Source: Hygrocybe punicea (taxonomy: Eukaryota > Basidiomycota > Agaricomycetes > Agaricales > Hygrophoraceae). From it: a stretch of 64,000 nucleotides of DNA. This document shows positions 1-10,700 of this stretch, in pieces. The DNA is taken from contig OY744465.1 in the NCBI GenBank assembly GCA_963556145.1, positions 682,001 through 746,000 of the forward strand, in the 5' to 3' direction. The position numbers and the translations under genes were made by a program. The stretch's first letter is position 1. Each line of letters opens with the position of its first letter. Under the pieces are notes generated by a model, which did no database searches, had not been told where the DNA came from, and worked only from the letters and a program-made list of their open reading frames with translations.

Positions 1-194
<194 letters not shown>

Positions 195-243
195 GTTTAG
201 ATGATGTATTTGCAGAATTGTTGAAAGAGAGATATTAACTGAA

Positions 244-306
244 GGTTTACATAAATATTTATGTTTATTTCTTTGGCAGAGAATTATGGGGGGGGATATG
301 ACCTTG
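244..306 (+). repeat. ~63-bp repeat, left copy
   Basis: A stretch beginning with a T/A-rich block that looks like an intron end (ttctttggcag) and continuing AGAATTATGGGGGG...GATATGACCTTG. A near copy lies at 16673-16735 in the same orientation, with the same tract ending ctttgacag and the same GAATTATGGGG...ATATGACCTTG. The two copies sit near the outer ends of the transposon nest. The rest of 195-756 holds only low-quality overlapping ORFs; I see no gene there. Confidence 0.6.
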
Positions 307-756
307 GCACACCCCCTACTGGTTCAGCCCTTGCCCAACACCTCATCCAAAATCTGACTGACCATATTGAACTGCTCTCAAGATCCCTCTGGAACAATTT
401 TGTCACTCTCCGTACCAATCTGTTTATTGATTCCAATATAAGCTCTTTTTTAAAACACACTTGCACAGTGCATCCTATTTCATATCGTACATTGAGTCTG
501 TCTGATCCTACATTGAGTCCCCCAACCTACCCCTTCATGTTCTTCTTCCCCCCCTTACACTCCTTGTCTCTGTCCCCTACCCCCATGGCCACCTGTAACC
601 CCACAACTTCCCCTGCCTGGCCAGAAGATTCCTTGCCCTCAATAACTCCTGTAAAATGTCAGCAACCAGTCAGCATACCATATTCACTCACGAACCTGAT
701 CCTCTAGCAATGCCTGGCGACAGTGTGGGCCTGTATGGGCCCTCCTCCAGATTCTT

Positions 757-1676
757 TCACTTATAAACCGACACCAGTTTCAGAGCCCCAGCCCTCAACA
801 CCACTACCTGCTCGAACACCCCAGTAAACGAATCCATGGCCGCTTCCCCTGACCCAATGTGGAAATGCTCCAACTGGAAGTGAACCTCCACCAAAGCCTC
901 ACGCATCACAGTATTCGCCTCCAATGGTCCCATGTAACTGTTGTCTTCCCGATACAGCCTCATTGGACACACCTCATACTCATATTTGGCCCTCTCGAAG
1001 GCCTCACCAAACTCCTCAGGATCCGGCCACCCTTGCAACAGCGCATCCACCACCTCTACACAAGCCATGGCCATTAACATCCCTCCCAGGTAACTTTGCG
1101 ACTCACTCACCACATTCCCCTTCCTCCAAGCCCCCTCCACCCCCCCACGCTAAACTCAACCCTCCTCAATATCGGACATGCCTGCATATGTGTTCACACA
1201 TATTCAATCCAAGAAATCGACAGAAAACATACCTGTCTCTCAAAAACCGGTGAACCAAACCTCAGATTCATGGAAATCCCTTCCTAAATTACCAGGTTCT
1301 GCATGTTCCCCATCCTTGCAATGGATGCCTGCAGTTTTTTGATGTCAAGCAATGCCTTGTCATATTCTCCTGCAAATGCCAAGTCGTCTGGCCAGCCCAA
1401 TGTGAATTGGTACTTGGCCTTCTCTAAGGGCCCATAATGTCCGCTGTGACCACCGACCACTCCACAATTCAGCCTGTTATCAAGAACTCTGCCCACGACA
1501 ATAGCCACTAAATCATTGCCCGCTGGCTTCGCAATGAGCACATGCCCCATTCTTTCCTGCTTCCAACCTGCGCTCGCACTGAAATCGGCCGACGGCAGAT
1601 AGGTTTGCAACACAGATAGTGTCCTTACGTGTTCCACTGTGTCAAAGACAGACATGATCTCACACTGAATGGACAA
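757..1676 (-). CDS. Uncharacterised two-part ORF
   Basis: Two minus-strand open frames (1676-1284 and 1140-757) have protein-like composition and similar internal phrases: AKYQFTLGWPDD in the first and AKYEYEVCPMRL in the second. They could be two exons of one gene. The region between them contains several GT and AG sites but I could not fix a phase-consistent junction. No domain is recognised. The left part ends SVYK then stop at 757. Its position between the HEM13 fragment and the Helitron remnant suggests it may be cargo of a mobile element. The boundaries, the splice and whether it is functional are all uncertain. Confidence 0.3.
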
Positions 1677-2261
1677 CCATGCACCCCCTTTCCCCTTATA
1701 TCCCCCCCAACAAACAGGAAAGGCCTACTCCAGATCAACAGCGGCATTTATTCCCCAGCAGTGAACACCCGGTAGTTGGGTGATGAGTTTTACCTGGGAA
1801 GGCATTGGCATAATGGGTAGCATGACTGATGTAGGGCATGGTGAGGGGAGGGCAGATCCAAGACAGGGATGCTTGAAAAGGTGTGTCTTAGGAAGAGAAG
1901 GTTTTGGATTGTGGAGGCCATAAGGAAGGATATATGTAGGGAGAGCAAGAGGGGCAGGGCAGTCAAAAACATGGACCAAAGAGGTGGGTGAAGCCTGTAT
2001 TGGTGTGGAGTGGAAATTAACTCCTTTGTCGTCGTTTGGCCAGTAGTCGTGCATGGTTGAACAAGGCGATATTGGTGGGAGGCTTTTTTGTATTTTCTGA
2101 AAGGTGGTTCAGGTGGGTGGTTGTTGTAAGATGTTGAAGGTTTGAGTTGGCTTACGTGTCAGCAGGTGGGAATGAACTTGTAGTGGAGTGGCAAGGAAGG
2201 GGGATGAGACACGTTCATATTCTTCTTTGGCAGCTGCAGGTGTTGAGGAGAATATTAGGGG
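1677..2261. other. No recognisable gene
   Basis: Apart from a 109-residue minus-strand ORF (1725-2054) of unconvincing composition, I see nothing here. It precedes the Helitron Rep remnant and may include its degraded 5' end. Confidence 0.4.
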
Positions 2262-4658
2262 ATGCAAAAATGGGCTGTCATTGCTCTCAATGAACTGTTG
2301 TTGGATTCGGCTGTGGATGAACTAATGAATGCAGCCCTTTTGGACACCAAAAGGGAGATGCTGGGGGTGGAGGACGAGGATGTTTACCTCAACTGCCCTA
2401 TGCAAGACGTGATCAACGAGATGATTGTCGATTTCATAGAGGAGACAGGTAACACAGCATTGTCCAGAGCAGTGTGCATTGTGTGCACAAGAGAAGGGTG
2501 TAAATCCAATACTGAGGGGATGAAGATAAGTGATTTGCCTTACATTGACCTCCTCAGCCCCCACCAAGCACATCCGGCTTATGTGCTCCACAATGGAATG
2601 CTGCTCCATACTGTGGTTAGTGAATGGCACGGGTCTGGGTAAACCCGCGGTTTTTGCCGCGGGTTTAGCCATGGGTCCAGGTCCGGGTCACACTTTTGTG
2701 ACCCGCAGCTGTACTTGTACCCGCGACGGGTTACCCGTGACTTTTGAGTCATGCAGTTGACACGAGCTTCAACGCGTCGCTCAACCATCACCAGCAGAGA
2801 CCAGGCGTCGCCTGGTCTCTGCCCCAGGTAAGTTTCTTATTGAGTTTTCTATATTATTCTAATGAATCTTACAGGTAAAATATAACTACACGGATCAAAA
2901 TGAATCAAAATGAGGGCGGAAACAGGGGTGGAAACGAGGGCAGCAATGGAGGTGGCGGCAGGTGAACGGCAACAGCAACGGCGACAACGACGGCGGCAAC
3001 AGTAATGACCATGGCCACCACCATGGCCACCACCATTACCATGACCAACAACAACACCAACGTGATTGGGAGGTGGGCAACTGTGAACGAGCGCAATGGA
3101 CAACCACGAACGAGCGCAATGGCCGGGTGGGTGGTGCACCCACTGCCCGGCCTCTCGGTATGTGTCCCCGTCCTGTCATCCACGCTAATGCCTGAATGAA
3201 TAGGTTGTTACAATACCTCGTGAACACACTGTGACACACCGACTGATGTGTAGACATCGTTCACGAGGTAGGCACCAAGGACAACGGGAGCGTGGGTGTA
3301 GCCCACGCTCCCTCATCCCAGGCTCCCTGCATACCAGTCCACGATGAGCCAGAGCGCCCGAAGACCACCATCCCCTTCACCTCGCGTCCACCAGCGTTGC
3401 ATCAATTGACGCACATCTGTTGTCGTGAGGTTACATGGTAATGTGGGCAGGGCAGACCCGCAGGTTACCCACAGTGGGTGCAGGTCCCGGGTGACCCTCG
3501 GGTCAGAAATCAGGGACCCGTGGAAAACCCGTACCCCCAGGGCGGGTATGGGTTTTCAACGGGTACGGGTACGGGTACCCCCGGAATTACCCAGGGGTTA
3601 CCCGTGCCATTCACTAACTGTGGTGATCGCAGGAAGTCTGCTGGAAGGGGTTGTTTGCGGTGAATGTTTCAGGAAGCTGCGCAAAGGGGTGACACCACGT
3701 CTTTCTTTGGCAAATAACATGTGGATCGGAGACATCCCCCATGAGCTGGCAGTTTTGACCTTCCCTCAGAAAGTGCTGGTCATGAGGTACTATCTGGTGG
3801 GGTATATTGTCAAGTTGTTCCTGAAAGTGAAGGGGGCACATAATTGGAACAACAACGGCCTCAACAGTGCGGTTCGTGGGAATGTGTCCACTTACCAGTT
3901 GAACACACAGGACATTGCAGACATGGTTGACACCACCTCCAGGCTGAATTCTGGCGTCTGTTATCGGTGTGACAATAATCAGTCCATGCAATCTTCCAGA
4001 CAGTTGCATGCGTGGACTCTTCAGGGTTCGTCAGGATCGAGTGTCAAGCATGATCAAGTGGTTATGCCAACACAACCCATTGTATGCAGCAGTGAGGATC
4101 TTGGAAGACAATCTGGTGGGGTTGCCTGAGGATGCTGTGCCATCAGAGATCACACTCACAGCAAAACACAGCACAGACATTGCAGCTCTGGAGCGTGAGA
4201 GGGATGGTTATGTGCCAGATGAGGACGAGGAAGAAGGGGTGGGTGGAGGTGAGTTCCTTGCACCTACATTTTGAGTGAAGCTGAGGGGGGGTTTTCAACA
4301 GGAGGCAATTCTGCAATGGAGATGGAGGATGTTGAGGACATGGCTGTCCATGCCACAGACGTGATAGATATTATGTAAGTAGACAGAGATAAAGGGTTTG
4401 GTGCAGGTGAGTAACATTGGTGGGTTAGGGAGCCGTATTGATGATATCAACCGCAGAGCCTGCTGTAGTTGCTTTGCAAGTGCATGGTGTCGTAGATGTG
4501 GATGCATGCAGGCTCCTGTACAAAGACATAGTGACGAACGTGTTTTTCAACAGTGGAAGTTCCCAAGGGCAGGCTCAGTATGCTATCCAAAGGGGAGGGG
4601 CCTTCATAAACGAATATGCACGTGTGGACGACAATGACAAATGGACAGGAGGCAGCGC
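2262..4658 (+). pseudogene. Helitron Rep protein, N-terminal part, interrupted
   Basis: Open segments at 2262-2617, 3625-4276 and 4438-4658 together resemble the N-terminal region that precedes the Rep domain in fungal Helitron proteins (the DUF6570-like region). Supporting phrases are LSRAVCIVC, GVVCGECFRKLRKG, IPHELAVLTFPQKVLV, RGNVSTYQLNTQDIADM, HNPLYAAVRILEDNLVGLPE and GGAFINEYARVDDNDKW. Between them the frame is cut by a hAT-type element at 2618-3616 and probably by introns or frameshifts near 3970 and 4280-4430. At 4658 the frame is cut again by an LTR element; it resumes after 7402 with the expected EEPNHLLGTFPVLFPYG. In a live element the product would nick and transfer one DNA strand in rolling-circle transposition. 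This copy cannot make a full protein. Confidence 0.75.
2618..3616. mobile_element. Non-autonomous hAT-type element (hAT-1)
   Basis: The 999-bp element begins TAGTGAATGGCACGGGT and ends with the exact reverse complement (17-bp terminal inverted repeat). It is flanked by a perfect 8-bp target duplication ACTGTGGT (2610-2617 and 3617-3624). An 8-bp duplication and TAGTG-type ends are hAT hallmarks. There is no transposase. The interior carries G/C-rich subterminal repeats built on acccg/cgggt, a CAA/CACC-rich low-complexity stretch (2940-3060) and a palindrome-bearing segment (3214-3270). Removing the element and one duplication restores the Helitron reading frame, which shows the order of insertion. 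Confidence 0.88.
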
Positions 4659-4812
4659 TGGAGTGGTAGCGAGTGCCTAGTCACGTGACGAGGCTCCCAC
4701 GGTTCATTGTAGATAGATCCCTGTCAGTAGTCAGTCCCAATCAAGTCTTCCTCGCCAGCTCTTCAGCGAGACTCTCCAGCTAGCCCTCGGAGCGGTACCT
4801 CCGTACCACTCC
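4659..4812 (+). repeat. 5' LTR
   Basis: A 154-bp repeat starting TGGAGTGGTAGCGAG and ending CCGTACCACTCC. It matches the 3' LTR except for an A/G difference in the ttcattgtag block and a G/A difference near the end (ctccgtacc versus ctccatacc). If the shared A is counted, it is TG...CA with a 4-bp duplication GCGC. Confidence 0.9.
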
Positions 4813-4816
4813 AACG

Positions 4817-4841
4817 TGGTGATGAGAGCGGATTCGAACCC
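4817..4841 (+). promoter_or_regulatory. Retroelement primer-binding site
   Basis: Four bases after the LTR lies TGGTGATGAG followed by AGCGGATTCGAACCC. Its reverse complement reads as a tRNA 3' end: a T-arm with GGTTCGAAT, then the acceptor strand, then CCA. The complementarity spans about 25 bases, through the acceptor stem into the T loop, which is longer than the usual 10-18. The tRNA species was not identified. Confidence 0.75.
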
Positions 4842-5054
4842 AGCTTCTGTTTTCAGCGACTTCCAGCGATTTCCAGCGATTTTTCAGCACCCCAGCGATT
4901 TTCCGAGTACCGAGCACAGAGCACAGAGCACCGCACACTGAGCAGTTTCCCGAACCCCAAGTGATTTTCCAAGCACCGAACGATTTTCCGAGCAACGAAC
5001 ATTTTCATTTTCTCAACCTACACAATGACTACAAAAAGGAAACAAAAAGAATGA

Positions 5055-7124
5055 GTGGAGAAGGAAAAAACGCGGCGGAAAACCAGCACAAAAAACAAAC
5101 CACAAACCACATCACCAATGGCCCACGCAGACTACATGCAGCCCACAGCAACATGGACTCCAACGAGAGCAACTGCGATGTTCACTGCCCCGGTGCCCGG
5201 CAACATCACTCCAACACCACCCAACACCTCTGAACGCAAACGTTCAACAACCCCGTCGCCCCACCTTACTAGTCCCAACCACATCAAGCCAAAAACAAGG
5301 CACGGGCCCCGAAACCCACCGAAATACCCGAACACAAGCATCCAAACGGCCCCATCCACGTGCGAAAACACGCCCCAGCACACCACAGCGCGCCCACCTC
5401 CACCAAAAACGTCGACGTTCGTGCCCGAGCACGCCACGTCGTTATTGCCCACCCAAATGGCCCCACCCTCACTGCAAAACACGTCAGAACGCGCCCCCAA
5501 CCCAACTGCCACGTTCGCGTCCCCCACCCTCGCAACCACGCCCCAAGTCCCCACAACGTCAACGGCAACCCCGTCTACCATCTCGCAGGCCCCAACGCCG
5601 TCCGCACGCGTGCCCATCACGCCCAACACGACTGCCACGTCACGGCTGCACCCAACGCTGCAGCCTTCGCCTTCAATACCCGGACCATGGCCCCAGCGTC
5701 CAACCACACCCACGTCGACCGAGGAACGGCCAACGCGAGCACCCGTGTGCCCAAACGAACCCCAGTCCAGCCCAGCTGCTGCTGCCACGTCACCAACGAA
5801 CGTGAAGCACCGCGAAGCACCACCAGCACCTCAGCCACAACCCCAACGTACGGCCCCGCCCCCGTTGACCCAGAAACCACAGATGCCAATGCCGGTGTGC
5901 CAAGACGAGCCCCAGCCCACGTCAAACGCGTCCACCACGCCGTCCCACAATGCCAACCACCTCCAAACCGAGCACGGATGCGAATGCCCAGCGCCCGCGG
6001 CTCTCGCCACCCCCAACCCAAAGCACCCCGGAGCAGAGCACAGCCGCGTGCTCCCTTCGAAATACCCCAACCCCAGTGCCAAAAGCGGCCGTGAGCGCGA
6101 ACGCCCAGCGTGTAGACCCAACCCCAATGCAAAGCCAACCCCAGAGCCCTGTCCAGCGCCCGTTCCATCCCAGCCTGCAAACTTGTCCCACCCCGACCCA
6201 AAAAGGTCGCACGAGCACGAGTGTTCAACACCCACTGGCATACCCACTCCCAGCACCGCGAAATCGGCCTCGAAACCCTTCCTACACGAACGTCTCGCGC
6301 CTACACCGTCTCGACCCACCATCCCCGCCTACCCTGACCCAAAACCAAAACCCCAACGTGAGCATCTCGCCCCCACACCATACCACGCTTCCAACAACCA
6401 CCAAACACACTACAACAGCCGAGCATGGCCTCTGCCATCCCAAATCGCAGAGATCCTCGCAGGAGAGAACCGAAACGAGAGGGATGGTGCTCCGAGGCGA
6501 AACATCAAAGGGCAAGATGAGAAAAAGCAACAACCTGCGAGCATGGAGGCACATACCGGACCTGCGACTGCACACGAGGCAGACCCACCTATGGCCACAA
6601 AACGATATGCTGACGCGTCTACGCAAACGGAACCCGTGGAAACACCACCATCAGCATACCACGACAATATCCCTGCCCCGAAAACCCAAGCCATCCTTGC
6701 ATTCAACATTCCCTGTCAAAACCATACCTGGCGCAACACCCGCCCCACCCACGCCCCTATTTGGCGACCGAAGAGCATCCCTACCCTCACCTACCCCCGA
6801 GCGCAAAATCCATGGTCCACGCTTCGCTACCGTCACCGCCGTGTCCACCCTCAAAACCTTCCCCCAAGATACCCCGTACATAAAATCCCACCTCGTTGTC
6901 AACCATACCCAACACATTTCGACAACTCCCCATTCCGAGTACAACCCCGCCATCTTCCCACCATCTCTATGCGAAACTCATCAAAACTTCCAGCTTGTGT
7001 CCACGACGTTTCTCCTGCCTTTTCCCAACCCTCTGTTTCCTTTCCATCTTTTTCTGGACAAGTTCCCATTCCCTTTGATCCCAGTCTTGGACCTCCTTTG
7101 CTAGACCCCAGTGGAGTAGACTAG
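5055..7124 (+). CDS. Proline-rich ORF of the LTR element
   Basis: A 689-codon ORF fills the interior of the retroelement. It starts MEKEKTRRKTSTKNK (basic) and is then overwhelmingly Pro, Thr, Ser, Ala and His, with degenerate periodic phrases of the type APxPxPTxTPSTxP. No zinc knuckle, protease, reverse transcriptase, RNase H or integrase motif is visible, and no transmembrane segment. The C-terminal ~200 residues become less repetitive and end FDPSLGPPLLDPSGVD. High G+C with strong codon-position bias keeps other frames open too, so the ORF could be a by-product of composition. A disordered Gag-like RNA-binding role is possible but unsupported. The putative start lies 213 bases beyond the primer-binding site. 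Confidence 0.45.
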   Translation: MEKEKTRRKTSTKNKPQTTSPMAHADYMQPTATWTPTRATAMFTAPVPGNITPTPPNTSERKRSTTPSPHLTSPNHIKPKTRHGPRNPPKYPNTSIQTAPSTCENTPQHTTARPPPPKTSTFVPEHATSLLPTQMAPPSLQNTSERAPNPTATFASPTLATTPQVPTTSTATPSTISQAPTPSARVPITPNTTATSRLHPTLQPSPSIPGPWPQRPTTPTSTEERPTRAPVCPNEPQSSPAAAATSPTNVKHREAPPAPQPQPQRTAPPPLTQKPQMPMPVCQDEPQPTSNASTTPSHNANHLQTEHGCECPAPAALATPNPKHPGAEHSRVLPSKYPNPSAKSGRERERPACRPNPNAKPTPEPCPAPVPSQPANLSHPDPKRSHEHECSTPTGIPTPSTAKSASKPFLHERLAPTPSRPTIPAYPDPKPKPQREHLAPTPYHASNNHQTHYNSRAWPLPSQIAEILAGENRNERDGAPRRNIKGQDEKKQQPASMEAHTGPATAHEADPPMATKRYADASTQTEPVETPPSAYHDNIPAPKTQAILAFNIPCQNHTWRNTRPTHAPIWRPKSIPTLTYPRAQNPWSTLRYRHRRVHPQNLPPRYPVHKIPPRCQPYPTHFDNSPFRVQPRHLPTISMRNSSKLPACVHDVSPAFSQPSVSFPSFSGQVPIPFDPSLGPPLLDPSGVD

Positions 7125-7227
7125 TTTCTTTTTCAGTCTTTTTTCCTCTTTCTTTCCTCTTCCCTTTTTTTCTTTCTTTCTTTCTTTCTTTCTTTCAGGT
7201 CTTCGATAGCGACGAGGACGTCGCTAT

Positions 7228-7243
7228 GAGGGAGGGGGGCAAT
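7228..7243 (+). promoter_or_regulatory. Polypurine tract
   Basis: The sequence GAGGGAGGGGGGCAAT lies immediately before the right LTR. This is the expected site of plus-strand DNA priming in an LTR retroelement. A (tttc)n microsatellite lies just upstream at 7166-7197. Confidence 0.8.
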
Positions 7244-7397
7244 TGGAGTGGTAGCGAGTGCCTAGTCACGTGACGAGGCTCCCACGGTTCGTTGTAGATA
7301 GATCCCTGTCAGTAGTCAGTCCCAATCAAGTCTTCCTCGCCAGCTCTTCAGCGAGACTCTCCAGCTAGCCCTCGGAGCGGTACCTCCATACCACTCC
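7244..7397 (+). repeat. 3' LTR
   Basis: Right-hand copy of the 154-bp LTR, followed by the AGCGC target duplication (7398-7402). See the left LTR for the two differences. Confidence 0.9.
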
Positions 7398-7402
7398 AGC
7401 GC

Positions 7403-10035
7403 CGAGGAACCTAATCATCTCTTGGGCACGTTTCCTGTCCTCTTTCCATATGGGGAGGGCAGGTTTGAAGTTGACAGGCCTGCGTCGGTGTCTTACAATG
7501 AACATGTGTGATGGGCATTGAGATATGGCAATTGGCGCTTTCACCTAGACTTGCACTTCATGTTTCAGGTCTTTGGCATTTTGCAAAAAAGGGCAGTCTG
7601 TCGCTTTGCTGCGATACATATCAAAAAGAGCACCTTTGTGAAGAACCAGAATGCCATCAAGGAGAGCATACCAAGTGATCTTTTGAAGGTGAGCATGGAG
7701 GAGGCTCGAAAAGTTCAATTCTCAAACCCGGCGGTGAGGGCACTCAGGCAACACTTGATGGTGGTGCGGGTGAAAGTGATGGGAATGGATGAGTCATGCA
7801 GGAATGTCAGGGCAAAGATATGGGGTGTGGTGGCTGTCTTCAACCCTCCTCACTTTGGATCACCATCAATCCCTCAAATACGCACAACCTCATAGCACAA
7901 GTGCTCATGGGGCACGAGATTGACCTGGACAACTTTGTGAAGACGGCGGGGCCAGATGCACAAACAAGAGCACACACAATTGCGGCAGACCCTTTCACAG
8001 CGGCGCAGTTTTTTCACCACATTATCCACACCATCCTAACAACATTTTGAGGTGGATGCTGACCCTTCTAGCAGGGGCAAAATTAAAAGGTGAGAAGGTA
8101 TATTTGGGTGGGTGGCAGCTTATGCGGGCACCGTTGAGTGCAGGGGAGGGGCACGCTGCATTTACACATTGTATTGTGGCTCACAGGGGCACCTACAGCG
8201 GCCACCATGAAGGAGAGGCTCCAGTCTGAAGGCTTTCATGACAAGCTCTCTCAATACATAGGTCTGGTGGTGATGGCTGACATCCCAAGCATACCCACTG
8301 GACATGGGACAAAGGAGAAAGGGGTGTCTTATTCCAGGCCTTGTGACCCTCGACGCCCACATTACAAGGATGAGCGTCAGAAGATGGAGGCGGTTTTGGC
8401 AAGGGTGGTGCAGGTGCACACTTGTGGGATCACTACATGCCTGCAAATGAGGGACAACAGGCTCCAATGCAAGTGTCATGCCCCATTTCCTGTCGCGAGT
8501 CAGGATTGGGTAAATGAAGATGGCTTGTGGGGTCCCAAGTGGATCTTCCCCTACTTCAACAACTGGAACCCAACATTGTTGCAGATGGTCCAATCCAATC
8601 ACGACATCAAAATCATCACTCATGGGGCAGAGACAAAGGATATCTCGTGGTACATCACCAACTATGCTACAAAAAACAAACCGTGTCTTCCAATACATCC
8701 GCCTTACTGGCAACATGCCTGGCCTTTCACAATGCACAAGAGGCGGCTGCATCTGACCTGAGGAAGCAAAACCAAAGACTCATTCAAAGATGCACCAACA
8801 TGTTGAGCCACGAACAAGAATTCAGTGCTTCGGAAGTGACAAGCTACTTGATGGGATGGGGAGACTGCTACCTTTCACATACCTATGTGTCCATTTATAC
8901 AGAGCCTCTTGCACAATTGGTGAGGGAGCATTTCCCTAAAACAAGGCTTTTAAGGTACAGAATGAGAGGCCACTTCACACAATGGCACATACTCACAGCA
9001 TGCCGACTTCTGTGCCAGCATTGGGCACTTTAGAGGTATGTGGACACCAGTCTCGAGAGGCAAAGGTCTGACACCTAGCGCCAGGACCCTGTGGTATGAC
9101 TGGAGGTGGTTGAAGGTCGATTGGAAATGAGAGACCAATTGAAAGATTATATGGACTGGGGCAAGCACCTGGAGGGGTGGAACTTCCTCAATTTTATAAT
9201 GGACACCTACGAAGGAAATATGCAAGAGCGAAAGGTGCCAAATCTGCCACGGAACAGGGGAAGGCCCCGCCATGATCGTTTTGCATATTTACCGAGCAGC
9301 AACAGGGGACCGATGCTGTGTGCTCCGCAGTGCTGGTCATGAAACACTGCCGGAGTTCACAGGACCCTGGCTTCCTCGCAATGACAAGGCCGAAGTTTAT
9401 CAACTGTATTGTGCCCACATGTTGTTGTTGTTGGTTCCGTGGCGAGTGCCATGCAATGTTGTTCCAGAGGGACAAAGCCTTCCTGGCACTTTCCAAACTT
9501 TCAGAGAGGGCGCATGCCCAAGGTTTTGACATTTTCTCTGCAACATACAGTATTACCACAACAGCACTTGTTCTGCAGGTGTGAAACGAACAAGGCTGTC
9601 CTGCCCCCCCACCAAGCCAGGATTCTTCCCGATGTTAATCTGGATGGGGCGATCCCCAACATCAGTTCCAGTCTTTCAATGATTGAATGGACAGAGGAAG
9701 ATGTCAAAGTTGCAAGGCAGGGCTGTTGGCCTGCAAGAGAAATTAATTTTGGTAAGGGTGTGATCGACATCGCTATGAAAGTTGGGATCATTCAAGAGGA
9801 TGTGGCCATGGAATTGACGATGGAAAGATGGCTCCACATGGCCATGCAGCAAGAAATGGCTCAATTCGAGGCTTGGAGGAAGATCATTCAGTCTTCTGCT
9901 GCTCCATGGAAGAGTACGGAGAGCCCATTTCACCATGACCCTTTGGATTTGTCACACCTAACTATAGGATCCTCACTGACACAATTGGAGGCTGTGCTGC
10001 TTTTACCAATTCAGGAGGAGGATAACCCCTCCCAG
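7403..10035 (+). pseudogene. Helitron Rep domain and linker, frameshifted
   Basis: This continues the Helitron protein. NHLLGTFPVLFPYGEGRFEV opens the Helitron-like N-terminal domain (PF14214 type), followed by FMFQVFGILQKRAVC and LWITINPSNTHN. The Rep core retains the two-histidine motif (GTLHLHIVLWL, ~8150-8180) and the paired-tyrosine motif (WYITNYATKNKP, ~8650). After it come EVTSYLMGWGDCYLSHTYV and WLPRNDKAEVYQLYC. The frame changes near 7860, 8142, 8680, 9040, 9300 and 9590, so it is broken although catalytic residues survive. The SF1 helicase domain expected next is absent: similarity stops near 10035. The element is therefore immobile and truncated. Some frame changes could be introns. 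Confidence 0.8.
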
Positions 10036-10700
10036 TTATGCGTAGGCTATGGCATGGATACAGGTAAATCTATATCCGTCACGATCAGTACCCGTGCAGA
10101 TACGGGTACGGATCGGTTAATTTGTCTCCGCGGACCCACGGATATGGTTACCGCTGGATATGGCAATAGTTGTCACATATGTGTGACAACTAATTACTTT
10201 AGCAGGAACCACCACCAGATCGCGACAACAACAAGAATGCGACAACAACATCAACACAACAGAAGGAGAATGGCTGGGAGGGTGGTGCACCCACCAAACA
10301 GCCCAGGTACGTGCCCCCAACCCAGCCTCTAAGACTTTGGCTAACTCTCTCAACAACCACGCCTCCCAACGATGATGCCTCGCAACAACCGCGCCTCGCA
10401 ACAACCACGCCTCGCAACAACCACGCCTCGTGGACATGCATCAATGTGTGTTCACAAGGTCTCCAGCACAGAAGCATACACAGGGACAGAAGAATACACA
10501 AGGACCTCACAAACATGCGCAGACGCATCGACTGATGCGTAGGGCTCACATGGTGCCCCCACCCCTCGTGAACAAGGTTACCCCCAAGTGCAAAGCCCAC
10601 CAGAGACCCCCTCATCTACCTCACGAGGGTGACAACGACATCAATTGATGTGCATCTGGCCCGCACGAGGTGTAGGGACCTGTGGGAGGACGCATTCCAG
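10036..10700. other. Low-complexity stretch resembling hAT interiors
   Basis: Sequence takes over here where Helitron similarity stops. It contains (a)cgggtacgg-type motifs, a short palindrome gttgtcacatatgtgtgac, a caacc(a/g)cgcctcg tandem series (10350-10430) and cctcgtg/cacgagg boxes. These are also found inside hAT-1 and hAT-2. I could not find matching terminal repeats or a target duplication, so it may be a remnant of another hAT-like element. Confidence 0.4.

Larger units (their letters stand above)
4659..7397 (+). mobile_element. Short-LTR non-autonomous retrotransposon
   Basis: Two 154-bp direct repeats (4659-4812 and 7244-7397) differ at only two positions I could find. They flank a 2.4-kb interior and are bordered by a 5-bp target duplication AGCGC (4654-4658 and 7398-7402). 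Each repeat has inverted ends TGGAGTGGTA/TACCACTCC. A tRNA-like primer-binding site follows the left LTR, and a purine tract ending ggggggcaat precedes the right one. No reverse transcriptase, integrase or protease is encoded; the interior holds one long proline-rich ORF. The size fits a TRIM/LARD-like element that depends on enzymes made elsewhere. Near-identical LTRs indicate a recent insertion. It sits in the Helitron Rep ORF. Confidence 0.9.

Noticed and set aside
4817..4841. tRNA-like sequence (T-arm plus CCA, minus strand)
   Set aside because: Only the 3' quarter of a tRNA is present and it sits directly after an LTR, so it is a primer-binding site, not a tRNA gene.
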